This document shows positions 20,693 through 28,282 of a stretch of DNA of 40,165 nucleotides, one piece after another. The translations under genes were made by a program, and so were the position numbers. Within the stretch, counting starts at the first letter, position 1, and each line of letters starts with the position of its first letter. This stretch comes from a virus, in the IMG/VR virus record IMGVR_UViG_3300020436_000025, positions 1 through 40,165 of that record; one strand, given 5' to 3'. Below the pieces are notes generated by a model, which was not told the origin of the DNA, searched no databases, and was given only the letters and a program-made list of their open reading frames with translations.

Positions 20693-20905
20693 ATGGCTAC
20701 TACAAAGAAAAACGAAGTTAAACCCGGTTACAAAACTACAGAATTTTGGCTTACCGCTATTTGTGCGATTGGCTCTCTACTGTGGGGTGCTGGTGTGCTA
20801 AACCCTGAAGGTGCTGGAACTGCAAATCAAGTATTTGGATTTGTAGCATCTGCCCTGAGTGCTCTTGGCTACACTGTTTCTAGAGGTCTTGCTAAAAAGA
20901 ATTAA
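20693..20905 (+). CDS. Holin-like membrane protein
   Basis: A 70-residue protein. It has a short charged N-terminus (MATTKKNEVKPGYKTTEFW) and two hydrophobic segments, about 19-36 (LTAICAIGSLLWGAGVL) and 46-62 (VFGFVASALSALGYTVS), followed by a basic tail RGLAKKN. The size and layout fit small phage holins that set the time of lysis by opening the inner membrane. It has its own sigma70-type promoter and is followed within 4 nt by two overlapping small genes, one a lipoprotein. Confidence 0.65.
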   Translation: MATTKKNEVKPGYKTTEFWLTAICAIGSLLWGAGVLNPEGAGTANQVFGFVASALSALGYTVSRGLAKKN

Positions 20906-20908
20906 TCT

Positions 20909-21088
20909 ATGACTTGGGTCGCTTTAATCAAGGCCCTTCTGGATTGGCTCAAAGACGTAATCAGAGAAGACACTAAAGCTAGTGATAGTGATACTATACC
21001 CAAATCTCTGAAAGATAGATGGCGAGCAAGAATCGAAGAACAAGAAAATCAATCTAAGAATGAACAAGATTCTGATATTACTAGTTAG
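20909..21088 (+). CDS. Small amphipathic protein overlapping the lipoprotein gene (59 aa)
   Basis: A 59-residue protein, MTWVALIKALLDWLKDVIRE, with a hydrophobic/amphipathic first helix and a charged, polar tail ending in SKNEQDSDITS. It starts 4 nt after the holin-like stop and overlaps the next gene by 29 nt in another frame. A small inner-membrane-associated protein overlapped by a lipoprotein recalls Rz/Rz1 pairs, but it is shorter than known inner-membrane spanins and lacks a clear transmembrane helix followed by a coiled coil. Confidence 0.55.
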   Translation: MTWVALIKALLDWLKDVIREDTKASDSDTIPKSLKDRWRARIEEQENQSKNEQDSDITS

Positions 21089-21275
21089 CATTGCCTTTTT
21101 CACTGGGTGCGGATCAACAAGAGTTGTTTTTGTGGACACACAGGAAGCACTTGTGAGAATCGGGCCAAATGTTGAAGGAAAGGTTTACGTAATGAAGAAT
21201 GGTGAATGGGTACTTTCTAAGAATAAAGTCAAGCTGCCAGAAGGCTGGTATGCTGGCGGTTTACCCACAGAATAA
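21060..21275 (+). CDS. Small lipoprotein, spanin-like
   Basis: A 71-residue protein. Residues 4-16 are hydrophobic (ILILLVSIAFFTG), followed by C17, giving the lipobox FTGC. The mature part is about 55 residues: GSTRVVFVDTQEALVRIGP through WYAGGLPTE. In phages a short outer-membrane lipoprotein overlapping or following a small membrane gene after the holin is usually the outer spanin or an allied lysis protein. It is not proline-rich as many outer spanins are, so the role is inferred from position and signal. Confidence 0.65.
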   Translation: MNKILILLVSIAFFTGCGSTRVVFVDTQEALVRIGPNVEGKVYVMKNGEWVLSKNKVKLPEGWYAGGLPTE

Positions 21276-21319
21276 AAAATTATTCCATAGACCATAGCAA
21301 TATGGTCGCCCTGCTCAAA

Positions 21320-21350
21320 GGGGAGAGTCTTAATGGCTCTCCTCTTTTTT
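21320..21350 (+). terminator. Rho-independent terminator
   Basis: GGAGAG (21322-21327) pairs with CTCTCC (21337-21342) and is followed by TCTTTTTTT. Just upstream, GACCATAGCAATATGGTC forms another small hairpin. Confidence 0.8.
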
Positions 21351-21370
21351 TATTAATTTAATAATATATA

Positions 21371-21377
21371 GTGTAAT
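21371..21377 (+). promoter_or_regulatory. Late-promoter-like motif GTGTAAT
   Basis: GTGTAATTACTTGT followed by ATG 21385. The 7-nt gap from GTGTAAT predicts a leaderless message. Confidence 0.55.
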
Positions 21378-21384
21378 TACTTGT

Positions 21385-21732
21385 ATGAAAGCTTATATAA
21401 ATAAGTTAAAACAGTGGTGTAAAAAAATATTACAAAGCTATTTCTTTATAGGATTTATAGTTTCATCAAGTATTTACATGCCGTTTTTTCTTTATCATGA
21501 TTACAATCATAAGGTTGAAATAAACAATATGAGAAATGATGTTGAGGTGGTTTTAATCTCTAAAGATGGTGAATTAAAGGAAAAAATCTTTGAGCATCAA
21601 TTAGAAGTAAGATCAATGGGCACGGTTATTGAAGCCCAGCAACGAGCAATCCAAGAAGCCCGATCAATAATTAACGGCTTGGTTGAAGAATTAAACAAAC
21701 TAAGAAGTGGGAAAAATAGAACCGAGGCATAA
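21385..21732 (+). CDS. Membrane-anchored coiled-coil protein (115 aa)
   Basis: A 115-residue protein. It has a short basic N-terminus, one transmembrane segment at about 19-38 (YFFIGFIVSSSIYMPFFLYH), then about 75 residues of coiled coil (EHQLEVRSMGTVIEAQQRAI...). A membrane anchor followed by a long external coiled coil is the layout of inner-membrane spanins, so this is an alternative partner for the lipoprotein at 21060. It could also be an unrelated membrane protein. It has its own late-type motif and is followed by another membrane protein after 2 nt. Confidence 0.6.
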   Translation: MKAYINKLKQWCKKILQSYFFIGFIVSSSIYMPFFLYHDYNHKVEINNMRNDVEVVLISKDGELKEKIFEHQLEVRSMGTVIEAQQRAIQEARSIINGLVEELNKLRSGKNRTEA

Positions 21733-21734
21733 AA

Positions 21735-21989
21735 ATGAAAAAAACAAGGTTGAAAGAATATAAGAATGGAACTTGGATAACTGAAACATATGATTGTGAT
21801 ATATGTGAAAAATCCGAGGAAATAATAAAAAAAAGAAAACAAAAGGAAAATCTAAAAAGTAAAGCTTCTGGCTACAACAATGCAGATACATGGATAATGT
21901 GTTTCTTTGGTGTTGCGCTGGCCACAAGCGTTGCTTTGAACGTGTATCAATACGTATTGATGAGGTCTTTTTTACAAATGATAAAATAA
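21735..21989 (+). CDS. Small membrane protein with a CxxC motif (84 aa)
   Basis: An 84-residue protein. It has a basic, charged N-terminal half with CDIC at 21-24 and a run of lysines (EEIIKKRKQKENLKS). One transmembrane segment spans about 53-74 (TWIMCFFGVALATSVALNVY). It starts 2 nt after the previous stop, with no strong ribosome site beyond AGG-like bases, and is cotranscribed with 21385-21732. No family is recognised. Confidence 0.6.
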   Translation: MKKTRLKEYKNGTWITETYDCDICEKSEEIIKKRKQKENLKSKASGYNNADTWIMCFFGVALATSVALNVYQYVLMRSFLQMIK

Positions 21990-22010
21990 TTCCCAAATAC
22001 ATATTTTTTG

Positions 22011-22020
22011 GTGTATTTAC
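22011..22020 (+). promoter_or_regulatory. Late-promoter-like motif GTGTATTTAC
   Basis: A degenerate member (GTGTAT rather than GTGTAA), 23 nt before ATG 22044 of the head gene cluster. Confidence 0.45.
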
Positions 22021-22043
22021 TACTGAAAAAGGCTTTTTTATAA

Positions 22044-22664
22044 ATGGATGACAAATTTGGCTTTGAAGAGATAGAGGTGTCTGGCGCTAAACGGCCCGGA
22101 CGTAAATCTGGTGCTCAAACACCAGCCAAACCTTCAGAGCGAAAAAAGGGTTCATCCAAGAACAAACCCGGAAGTGCTGGCAAGGGTGGCTCTGCAATAA
22201 CTTTTTCTGCAAAAGTTGTTGAAGCCTTAAAGAATAAAGTAAAAGAACACAACAAAAAACATCCCACTAAAAAGGTTACTCTTTCTCAGTTAAAGAAGGT
22301 TTATCGTCGTGGTGCTGGTGCTTTTTCACAAAGTCACCGCCCCGGAATGAGCCGTGGTGGTTGGGCTATGGCTCGTGTTAATATGTTTCTAAAAATGAAG
22401 CGCGGTGGTAAAGTAAAAGACTCTTACCGTAAAGCTGATCAAGATGTAGCTTCTATTAAATTTGACGAGCTTAAGTTTGAAGATCAAAATATTGAAGTTA
22501 ATAATTCTAACATCTTTGATCTTACCGATGATATGATTCCTTCTGATGAAGATTTTGCACAAGCTGCTATTGACGTTGATCTTTATAAATTAGATTATGA
22601 TTTTCAAAATGTAGATGAATTATATTTAGATGACTACCAACCACTAGGATTTGAATGGGAATAA
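22044..22664 (+). CDS. DUF5824-like phage structural-region protein
   Basis: A 206-residue protein. The N-terminus is basic and low-complexity (KRPGRKSGAQTPAKPSERKK). Residues 65-130 contain LSQLKKVYRRGAGAFSQSHR and PGMSRGGWAMARVNMFL, a recurring phage sequence that I associate with the DUF5824 group; the function is unknown. The C-terminal 75 residues are very acidic (DDMIPSDEDFAQAAIDVDLY and on). The strong split between basic and acidic halves may suit a head-assembly core or DNA-associated protein. It is first in a head-gene cluster and overlaps or abuts the next gene. Confidence 0.6.
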   Translation: MDDKFGFEEIEVSGAKRPGRKSGAQTPAKPSERKKGSSKNKPGSAGKGGSAITFSAKVVEALKNKVKEHNKKHPTKKVTLSQLKKVYRRGAGAFSQSHRPGMSRGGWAMARVNMFLKMKRGGKVKDSYRKADQDVASIKFDELKFEDQNIEVNNSNIFDLTDDMIPSDEDFAQAAIDVDLYKLDYDFQNVDELYLDDYQPLGFEWE

Positions 22665-22666
22665 AA

Positions 22667-23821
22667 ATGAGTGACTTTGAATTTGATATAACACCAAAAA
22701 TTATTGAAGCCAAAGAAGGCAAAACTTTAAACAAACCTTTTAGGACTCCAAAGGGGCCTAAAAAGTTTTCTGTTTATGTCAAAAATGAAAAAGGTAATGT
22801 TGTAAAAGTAAATTTTGGTGATCCCAATATGGAAATAAAAAGGGATGACCCAAATAGAAGAAAAAACTTTCGCGCCCGTCACAACTGCGATAATCCGGGT
22901 CCGAAAACAAAAGCTCGTTATTGGTCGTGTAAAATGTGGGAGGCTCGCAAGTCTGTCTCAGATTACACCAAAGGCTCTCAAGATTGGGATGGCCAAACCT
23001 TTGCTGATCAAGACGAGCTACTTAAAATTTATCCTGAATTAAAAAACGTAGAAGAAATCACAGAAGCTGATTGCGGATGTCAAAATAAAGAATGTGGCTG
23101 CTGCGACAATAACGATTCGGGCTGTGACTGTAAGAAAACTGATGATTCTGAGTCTAACGCCGCACATGAAGATCACGAAATAAGCATGGCTGAAACTCAA
23201 CTGATGAAAATCGCAGTTCAGTCTGCTCAACTCGTGGAATTAATGAGAACCATGCGTGATGGCTCTGACATAATGGCTTGGGCTCAAGATAAAATTTCAA
23301 AAGCAGAACATTTTGTTGAAGCCGTACATGACTACATGATGTATAGCAATTCAAACGCTGCTTTAACAGAAAAGCAAAAGAAACTTCCACCCGCTCTTCA
23401 AAAAGCAATTCTAAAAAAACAAGGCAAAAAACCCGAAAAAGAAGAAGAAAAGGAAGACGATAAGAAAGACAAAGACGAGGAAGAAGATAAGAAAGAAAAC
23501 AAAAACCAAAAAGGTTTAACAGAAAAGCAAAAGAAACTTCCTCCAGCTTTGCAAAAGGCTATTTTGAAAAAGCAGTCTAAAGCAGGTTACGCAAGCTTGT
23601 GGAAGAACATCCACGAAAAACGTGAAAGAATCAAAAGGGGTTCTGGAGAAAAAATGAGAAAAAAAGGTGAAAAAGGTGCGCCAACTCCAGAGCAGCTTAA
23701 AAAAGCCAAAGACAAAAGTAAAGCTAAAGATTTAGAAGATCATATTGCATTGCCCGTTTTGAAACAGAAGCGTATTGCTAGTGATTACTCTGAGTTGTGG
23801 AAAAAAATTAACGAAAAATAA
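22667..23821 (+). CDS. Head-region protein with Cys-rich cluster and duplicated KLPPALQKAI motif
   Basis: A 384-residue protein read from ATG 22667; an in-frame ATG at 22655 would overlap the previous gene. Residues about 30-95 include FSVYVKNEKGNVVKVNFGD and RKNFRARHNCDNPGPKTKAR, a conserved phage motif of unknown role. At about 130-150 lies DCGCQNKECGCCDNNDSGCD, nine or ten Cys in 22 residues, strongly suggesting metal binding. The C-terminal third is highly charged and contains two copies of LTEKQKKLPPALQKAILKKQ. It also has two related tails, YASLWKNIHEK and YSELWKKINEK. It sits just before the head genes. A prohead core or scaffold-associated role is plausible. Confidence 0.6.
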   Translation: MSDFEFDITPKIIEAKEGKTLNKPFRTPKGPKKFSVYVKNEKGNVVKVNFGDPNMEIKRDDPNRRKNFRARHNCDNPGPKTKARYWSCKMWEARKSVSDYTKGSQDWDGQTFADQDELLKIYPELKNVEEITEADCGCQNKECGCCDNNDSGCDCKKTDDSESNAAHEDHEISMAETQLMKIAVQSAQLVELMRTMRDGSDIMAWAQDKISKAEHFVEAVHDYMMYSNSNAALTEKQKKLPPALQKAILKKQGKKPEKEEEKEDDKKDKDEEEDKKENKNQKGLTEKQKKLPPALQKAILKKQSKAGYASLWKNIHEKRERIKRGSGEKMRKKGEKGAPTPEQLKKAKDKSKAKDLEDHIALPVLKQKRIASDYSELWKKINEK

Positions 23822-23833
23822 AAAGGAATTAAA

Positions 23834-24103
23834 ATGTTACAACAATTTTCAAATTATATAGCTAATAATGGAACTGCAAAAATCTCAGGAGATGCTACTC
23901 TTCAGCCCATTAATATTTATGTTACCGCTGTAACCAATGGAAATGCTGCTGCAAAAACACTTACCTTTGCTGATGATGCTAACTTGGGGGTTTTGGAGGT
24001 TCCGCCTAGTTCAACTTTAAATTTAAGTAGCCCAATCAAATGTGCGAGTTTTACTCCAAATTCTACCGATATTTCTGTAGCTTACTTTGTATCTAGTATC
24101 TAA
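23834..24103 (+). CDS. Small beta-rich head-region protein (89 aa)
   Basis: An 89-residue protein with little charge and a beta-strand pattern: TAKISGDATLQPINIYVTAV, KTLTFADDANLGVLEVPPSS and CASFTPNSTDISVAYFVSSI. AAAAGGAATTAAA precedes ATG 23834. It lies between the Cys-rich protein and the protease-scaffold gene. The composition fits a capsid decoration or head-fibre protein, but no family is recognised. Confidence 0.6.
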   Translation: MLQQFSNYIANNGTAKISGDATLQPINIYVTAVTNGNAAAKTLTFADDANLGVLEVPPSSTLNLSSPIKCASFTPNSTDISVAYFVSSI

Positions 24104-24106
24104 ATT

Positions 24107-25609
24107 ATGAAAGATTTTAAATATACTACCAGTTTTAGTTCCGTAATCAAACCACTGGTTTCGGAAGAAAAAGATAAATATTTGGCATTAGCTAGTCATG
24201 TTGACATTGGTGATTTCGTTCCAGATGTTAACACCGACAAGAACATTGATCTTTTGCCAATTGCCTTTAATGCCTTTGTAACCAATCGGGTTAACAAAAA
24301 TGGTGACGCAGTAGACACTGACACTGCTATTGCCATGTACAAAGATTTTATTAATAAACCCATTAACATTGAACACAACAGAGAAAGAGTCATTGGGACT
24401 ATTTTAACTGCTGGTTTTAGTGAGTTTGGAACAGACAAGCCCCTAACTGAAGAACAGGTCAAAGAGAAAAATGAACCCTTCAACGTTACTCTTGGTGGGG
24501 TTGTTTGGAAAGTTGTAAATAGCGATCTTGCAGACTTAATTGAAAATTCAACTGACCCAGACGGGGATTCGTATCAAAGAATCTCTGCTAGTTGGGAGTT
24601 AGGTTTTTCCGAGTATAATTTAGCTTTAATCGAAGGGGAAAGCAAAAACCTTGAAGATGCAGAGATTATTTCCGCTACTCAAGAAGTTGATGAGCTAAAG
24701 AGCAATTTAAAAAGTTTTGGCGGAACTGGGACTACCGAAGACGGTAGAAGCATTTACCGAAAAGTCATAAATAATGTAATCCCCTTGGGGATTGGTTTGA
24801 CTGAAACACCCGCTGCCGAGGTAAAAGGTGTTCATACCAAAAAGGAAAAAGAACCCGAAGTGGTTGCCACTGAGGAGGAAATTTCAGAAATCGAAGAAAA
24901 AGTTGAAATTAAAGAAGAAAAAATTTCACAAACTACTAATAATAATGTAAAAAAGGATACGAGTATAGCTATGAAAATTACTAATATTCAAGATATTACT
25001 GACGAGAACCTCAAGTTACTTGAGGCTTCTGCTGTTAGTGAATTCATTGAAGATGAGCTTAAGACCGCCTCGGAAAAATTTGCAGCAGAAAAAGCTTCTG
25101 TTGAAAATGCTCTCGCAGAGGCTACTGAAAAGCATGAGTCTTTGTTGAAGGAGCACGGCGAAGCCAAGGAGCAACTTGAGAAAGTACAAGCGCAACTTGG
25201 TGAGCTTTTGGCTGAAAAAGCCCAACGCGAAGCTGAAGAGCGTTTCAACACAAACATGGCCACGATTGATGAAGAGTTCGCCCTCGAAGATGAGGAGCGT
25301 AATTTAATTGCTTCTGATATTAAAGACATGGATGATGAGGCTTTCTCTGCTTATGCCGCAAAGCTTGATGTTCTTCTAAAGAGCAGAAAGCGTGAGGTTG
25401 TTGAAGCCGAAGAAAGAAAACAAGCTGAAGAAGCCGAAGCTTCCAAAAAGGAAGAAGAAGTAGCTTCTGCTCAAGAAGTAGTTGAAGAGGCTGTTGAGAA
25501 CGCTGAAGTGCAAGCTTCTGAAGTTCCTAACTCCACCGATGCTACTGAACCAACCATTTTCGAAAAATACAAATCTGCCTTTTCAGTAGATGGATTTGAA
25601 ATCAAATAA
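24107..25609 (+). CDS. Prohead protease fused to scaffold
   Basis: A 500-residue protein. The N-terminal part looks like an S78/U9-type prohead protease: NKPINIEHNRERVIGTI with H90, and later SYQRISASWELGF with S160 or S162 as candidate nucleophile. After LTETPAA (about 235) comes an acidic linker. The last 210 residues are a long Glu/Lys/Ala coiled coil (AEKASVENALAEATEKHESL...), the usual composition of scaffolds. An internal in-frame ATG at 24971 (Met289) has AAGGA 13 nt upstream and would give the scaffold part alone, as in lambda C/Nu3. It lies two genes ahead of the major capsid gene. Confidence 0.75.
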   Translation: MKDFKYTTSFSSVIKPLVSEEKDKYLALASHVDIGDFVPDVNTDKNIDLLPIAFNAFVTNRVNKNGDAVDTDTAIAMYKDFINKPINIEHNRERVIGTILTAGFSEFGTDKPLTEEQVKEKNEPFNVTLGGVVWKVVNSDLADLIENSTDPDGDSYQRISASWELGFSEYNLALIEGESKNLEDAEIISATQEVDELKSNLKSFGGTGTTEDGRSIYRKVINNVIPLGIGLTETPAAEVKGVHTKKEKEPEVVATEEEISEIEEKVEIKEEKISQTTNNNVKKDTSIAMKITNIQDITDENLKLLEASAVSEFIEDELKTASEKFAAEKASVENALAEATEKHESLLKEHGEAKEQLEKVQAQLGELLAEKAQREAEERFNTNMATIDEEFALEDEERNLIASDIKDMDDEAFSAYAAKLDVLLKSRKREVVEAEERKQAEEAEASKKEEEVASAQEVVEEAVENAEVQASEVPNSTDATEPTIFEKYKSAFSVDGFEIK

Positions 25610-25638
25610 TTAAACATATAAAATAGGAATTATTTATT

Positions 25639-26211
25639 ATGCCTACACTAAGACCATTAAGAGATTATGATGAGCACGATGTCATCAACCTTTTCTCTTG
25701 GAGCGGCGCAGTACCAGCGTTCAAAGGAACTATGGTAAAGATTGCAAGTCCTTCTGGATTTGTAAACTCTGACGACGAACCAGTTGAAATGTTTGGTGCT
25801 GTCGGAAATGCTTATGCAAACACGGTGTCCCAAAGATATCGCACCTCTGCTCAGGTGACCACTTGTACTAGTGGTTCTGGCGGAACTAAAGATATCCCAT
25901 TGGGTATGCTTTTATATGATGTGCGTGAAGAAGACGAAAACGGCGAGAAGTTGATCTTTAATCCCCGCAAAGCTGCGGAAAATGATTTTGTGATCAGTGG
26001 ACAAGCTGTTCCTGTTCTTACACGCGGAATTGTTCTTTACAGCGGAGCTACTTTAGCTGCTGATACTTTCTCCCCCGGAGATACTGTTTATGCTGCTGCT
26101 GCTGGTGAGCTTGCGAAGGATGCAGACCACGTTTCCAAAGCCCCTGCCGTTGGTAAGGCTCTTGGAGCGTTGGATGCAAATAACCACGTTCTCCTTAAAA
26201 TCGAGCTCTAA
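25639..26211 (+). CDS. Capsid decoration-like protein
   Basis: A 190-residue protein between the scaffold and the major capsid gene, with an AGGA-type site upstream. It is rich in small and beta-forming residues: GAVPAFKGTMVKIASPSGFV, ISGQAVPVLTRGIVLYSGAT and FSPGDTVYAAAAGELAK. The last segment resembles the GD-x-V-Y-a-a-x-x-G-x-l pattern seen in phage head decoration proteins that trimerise on the capsid surface. Position and composition support decoration or stabilisation; there is no precise family assignment. Confidence 0.65.
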   Translation: MPTLRPLRDYDEHDVINLFSWSGAVPAFKGTMVKIASPSGFVNSDDEPVEMFGAVGNAYANTVSQRYRTSAQVTTCTSGSGGTKDIPLGMLLYDVREEDENGEKLIFNPRKAAENDFVISGQAVPVLTRGIVLYSGATLAADTFSPGDTVYAAAAGELAKDADHVSKAPAVGKALGALDANNHVLLKIEL

Positions 26212-26236
26212 ACCTTAAAATATAGGAGTTTATATA

Positions 26237-27343
26237 ATGAAATTAAAATTAAAAGAAACCCCAGAACAGATTGAGTTAATCAAGGCTTTGGGCTCGAAGA
26301 GTCCTGCCGAAGCTGCTCAAGCTGCAGAGGCTTTCGCTGCTTTTATTGCGCCTGTCGCTCAAAAAGTATTGGCTCAAGCTGGCACTGCTGGTTTGATTTA
26401 TCGCGACAGCCTTTATGATGAGGACGACAGTCCCAGCATCCCGCTAGACCTTTATTACGATGAAGGCGCAGACTATGTCAGCGTTTGGTCTCAGGGTATG
26501 GCTGGTGGTCTTCCTTCTAGTCAGGTAAGTGGTCTTCAGGAAATGAAGATTGCCACTTATCGTTTGGATAGTGCTGTTAGCTTCCTAAAACGCTACGCTC
26601 GCCGTGGTCGTTTGGACATAGTAAGCAAAGCTGTAGAAAGAATGTCTCAAGAAGTTCTTGTTAAACAAGAGCGTAATGCTTGGGCTGTTATTCTTAAGGC
26701 TCTTGCCGAAGCTACTACTAATAGCCTTGCTCACGTTATTTCCTCTGATTCAGCTAATATATTTAGCGTTAATGATTTGAGTGATTTAATGACCCTAACT
26801 AAGAGAATTAACACTTCTTTTGCTAATGGTACTCCTGCTAATTTTGATAGCAAGGGCTTGACGGACTTGTTCGTTGACCCTGAGACTATGGCTAACGTTC
26901 GTGGTTTTGCCTATAACCCAGTGAACAACATTGGCTCAGTGAGCACTGGCCCTGTTGCTCTACCGGATAATATCCGTCAGGAAATCTTCCGTAGTGCTGG
27001 AATGAGCGAAATCTTTGGCGTTGTTCTTCACGAGCTCATCGAGCTTGGTGATGGCAAGAAGTACAACACCCTGTTCACCGAATTGGCTGCTGCTTCTAGC
27101 GTGACCATTCCCGGTGGTGGTGGCGGAACATTTGATTCTGCTGACAAGATTCTTGTTGGTGTTGATTTGTCCCGTGAAGCATTCATTCGTCCGGTTGCTC
27201 GTCAAGCGGATGGTGGTGGAACATTTACCGCACTTCCTGATGACCAGTTTGTTGCCCGTCAAGAAAAGACTGGCTTCTATGGTTACTTGGAAGAGGGTCG
27301 TGTTTGTATTGACGCTCGTGCCGTTGTCGGTATCGCTGTGTAA
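26237..27343 (+). CDS. Major capsid protein
   Basis: A 368-residue protein with a clear TAGGAG site. It follows protease-scaffold and decoration genes. HK97-type features include the acidic loop LYDEDDSPSIPLDLYYDEGA (consistent with an E-loop), the helix FLKRYARRGRLDIVSKAVER and the domain DLFVDPETMANVRGFAYNPV, with C-terminal strands (KTGFYGYLEEGRVCIDARAV). GC-richer, optimised-looking codons relative to the flanks suggest high expression. It is the last gene before a strong terminator, as expected for the most abundant virion protein. Confidence 0.85.
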   Translation: MKLKLKETPEQIELIKALGSKSPAEAAQAAEAFAAFIAPVAQKVLAQAGTAGLIYRDSLYDEDDSPSIPLDLYYDEGADYVSVWSQGMAGGLPSSQVSGLQEMKIATYRLDSAVSFLKRYARRGRLDIVSKAVERMSQEVLVKQERNAWAVILKALAEATTNSLAHVISSDSANIFSVNDLSDLMTLTKRINTSFANGTPANFDSKGLTDLFVDPETMANVRGFAYNPVNNIGSVSTGPVALPDNIRQEIFRSAGMSEIFGVVLHELIELGDGKKYNTLFTELAAASSVTIPGGGGGTFDSADKILVGVDLSREAFIRPVARQADGGGTFTALPDDQFVARQEKTGFYGYLEEGRVCIDARAVVGIAV

Positions 27344-27370
27344 TCAAACTAGTAATAGCTCATATAAAAT

Positions 27371-27400
27371 TGACTCAGCCGAAAGGCTGAGTCTTTTTTT
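27371..27400 (+). terminator. Rho-independent terminator after the capsid gene
   Basis: GACTCAGCC, GAAA, GGCTGAGTC, seven T: a perfect 9-bp stem. Confidence 0.95.
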
Positions 27401-27421
27401 GTTCCCATATAGACCCCTAGC

Positions 27422-27428
27422 GTGTAAG
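27422..27428 (+). promoter_or_regulatory. Late-promoter-like motif GTGTAAG
   Basis: GCGTGTAAGCCCTTTTAAGG, about 20 nt before ATG 27450. Confidence 0.45.
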
Positions 27429-27449
27429 CCCTTTTAAGGAAAAAGGATT

Positions 27450-27830
27450 ATGCCAAGAAAAAAAGCTAGTAAAACCACCGCCAAAAAAACAGCTTCTAAG
27501 AAAGTTAATGAATTAAATCAGGCTCATGGTAAAGTAGAAGGTCCAGAGCCAACTACTTTAGATCAAATCTGGGGAGACAGTGGCTTAAGTAAGTATAGAA
27601 CTCTTGATGCTAATGAATATGAGATTTATCTAAAACAACTTAACAAGAGTGATTTACAACGCCATGCAGCTGAAATGGGTATTGTACCAGTAGATAGCCG
27701 AGAAATGCTCTCTAACAGGCTTCTGAAGGAGTTTAATCGCTACGTAGCAAGTTATAAGATGCCTTCTGCAAACAAGCCAAAACAGCCAATATCTGATGAG
27801 ATGAAAAGAATCTTATCTGAAGGCAGGTAA
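27450..27830 (+). CDS. Unknown head-neck region protein (126 aa)
   Basis: A 126-residue protein. The N-terminus is very basic (MPRKKASKTTAKKTASKKVN). Residues 45-95 are helical with LKQLNKSDLQRHAAEMGIVP, similar in shape to SAP or Rho-N-like helix-extension-helix DNA-binding folds. The C-terminus ends in PISDEMKRILSEGR. AAGGAAAAAGG precedes the ATG. It is a single-gene unit between two terminators. It might be a DNA-binding head-completion protein; this is inferred. Confidence 0.6.
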   Translation: MPRKKASKTTAKKTASKKVNELNQAHGKVEGPEPTTLDQIWGDSGLSKYRTLDANEYEIYLKQLNKSDLQRHAAEMGIVPVDSREMLSNRLLKEFNRYVASYKMPSANKPKQPISDEMKRILSEGR

Positions 27831-27855
27831 TTAAAAAACATAAAAAAATTATTAA

Positions 27856-27886
27856 AAGGGCTAGACTTAATCTAGTCCTTTTTTCT
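27856..27886 (+). terminator. Rho-independent terminator
   Basis: AAGGGCTAGA, loop CTTAA, TCTAGTCCTT, then TTTT: a 10-bp stem with one G-T pair. Confidence 0.85.
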
Positions 27887-27907
27887 TATCTTTTATGTGA
27901 AATATTT

Positions 27908-27914
27908 GTGTAAT
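27908..27914 (+). promoter_or_regulatory. Late-promoter-like motif GTGTAAT
   Basis: GTGTAATATAATATATATTATATGG. The motif is 14 nt before ATG 27929; the AT-rich stretch could also hold TATAAT-type -10 sequences. Confidence 0.5.
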
Positions 27915-27928
27915 ATAATATATATTAT

Positions 27929-28270
27929 ATGGCTAACTCGTACGACATAACTTTATCAGCAGGAACAGACTTTTATCACCGCTTCAGTGTGACAGGATCG
28001 GGTGGAGGCGTTTTTGATTTAAGTAATTATTTAGTTAGCGGAATCGTGCGTCCTACTTATGGGTCTACTGGCACTATTTTGGACCTTGCTCCAGTTACGG
28101 GGTCACCCACGAGTGGACACATTGATATAAATTTAAGTGGTACAAACACAACAGGTTTAGCATCTACGCAAGGTATATATGATATACAAGTTATTGACAA
28201 AGCAACCCATACCAGCAGAATAAAACTGGTAGAGGGTTATTTTAATATTAATCCAACAATACGTTTTTAA
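27929..28270 (+). CDS. Beta-rich neck/tail-region protein (113 aa)
   Basis: A 113-residue beta-rich protein: YDITLSAGTDFYHRFSVTGS, GIVRPTYGSTGTILDLAPVT, GIYDIQVIDKATHTSRIKLV. It is the first gene of a six-gene joining/tail unit that starts at a late-type motif. The TLSAGTDF opening and overall strand pattern resemble small phage structural proteins placed at the head-tail boundary. Its precise role is not recognised. Confidence 0.6.
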   Translation: MANSYDITLSAGTDFYHRFSVTGSGGGVFDLSNYLVSGIVRPTYGSTGTILDLAPVTGSPTSGHIDINLSGTNTTGLASTQGIYDIQVIDKATHTSRIKLVEGYFNINPTIRF

Positions 28271-28282
28271 GAAAGAAAAAAT

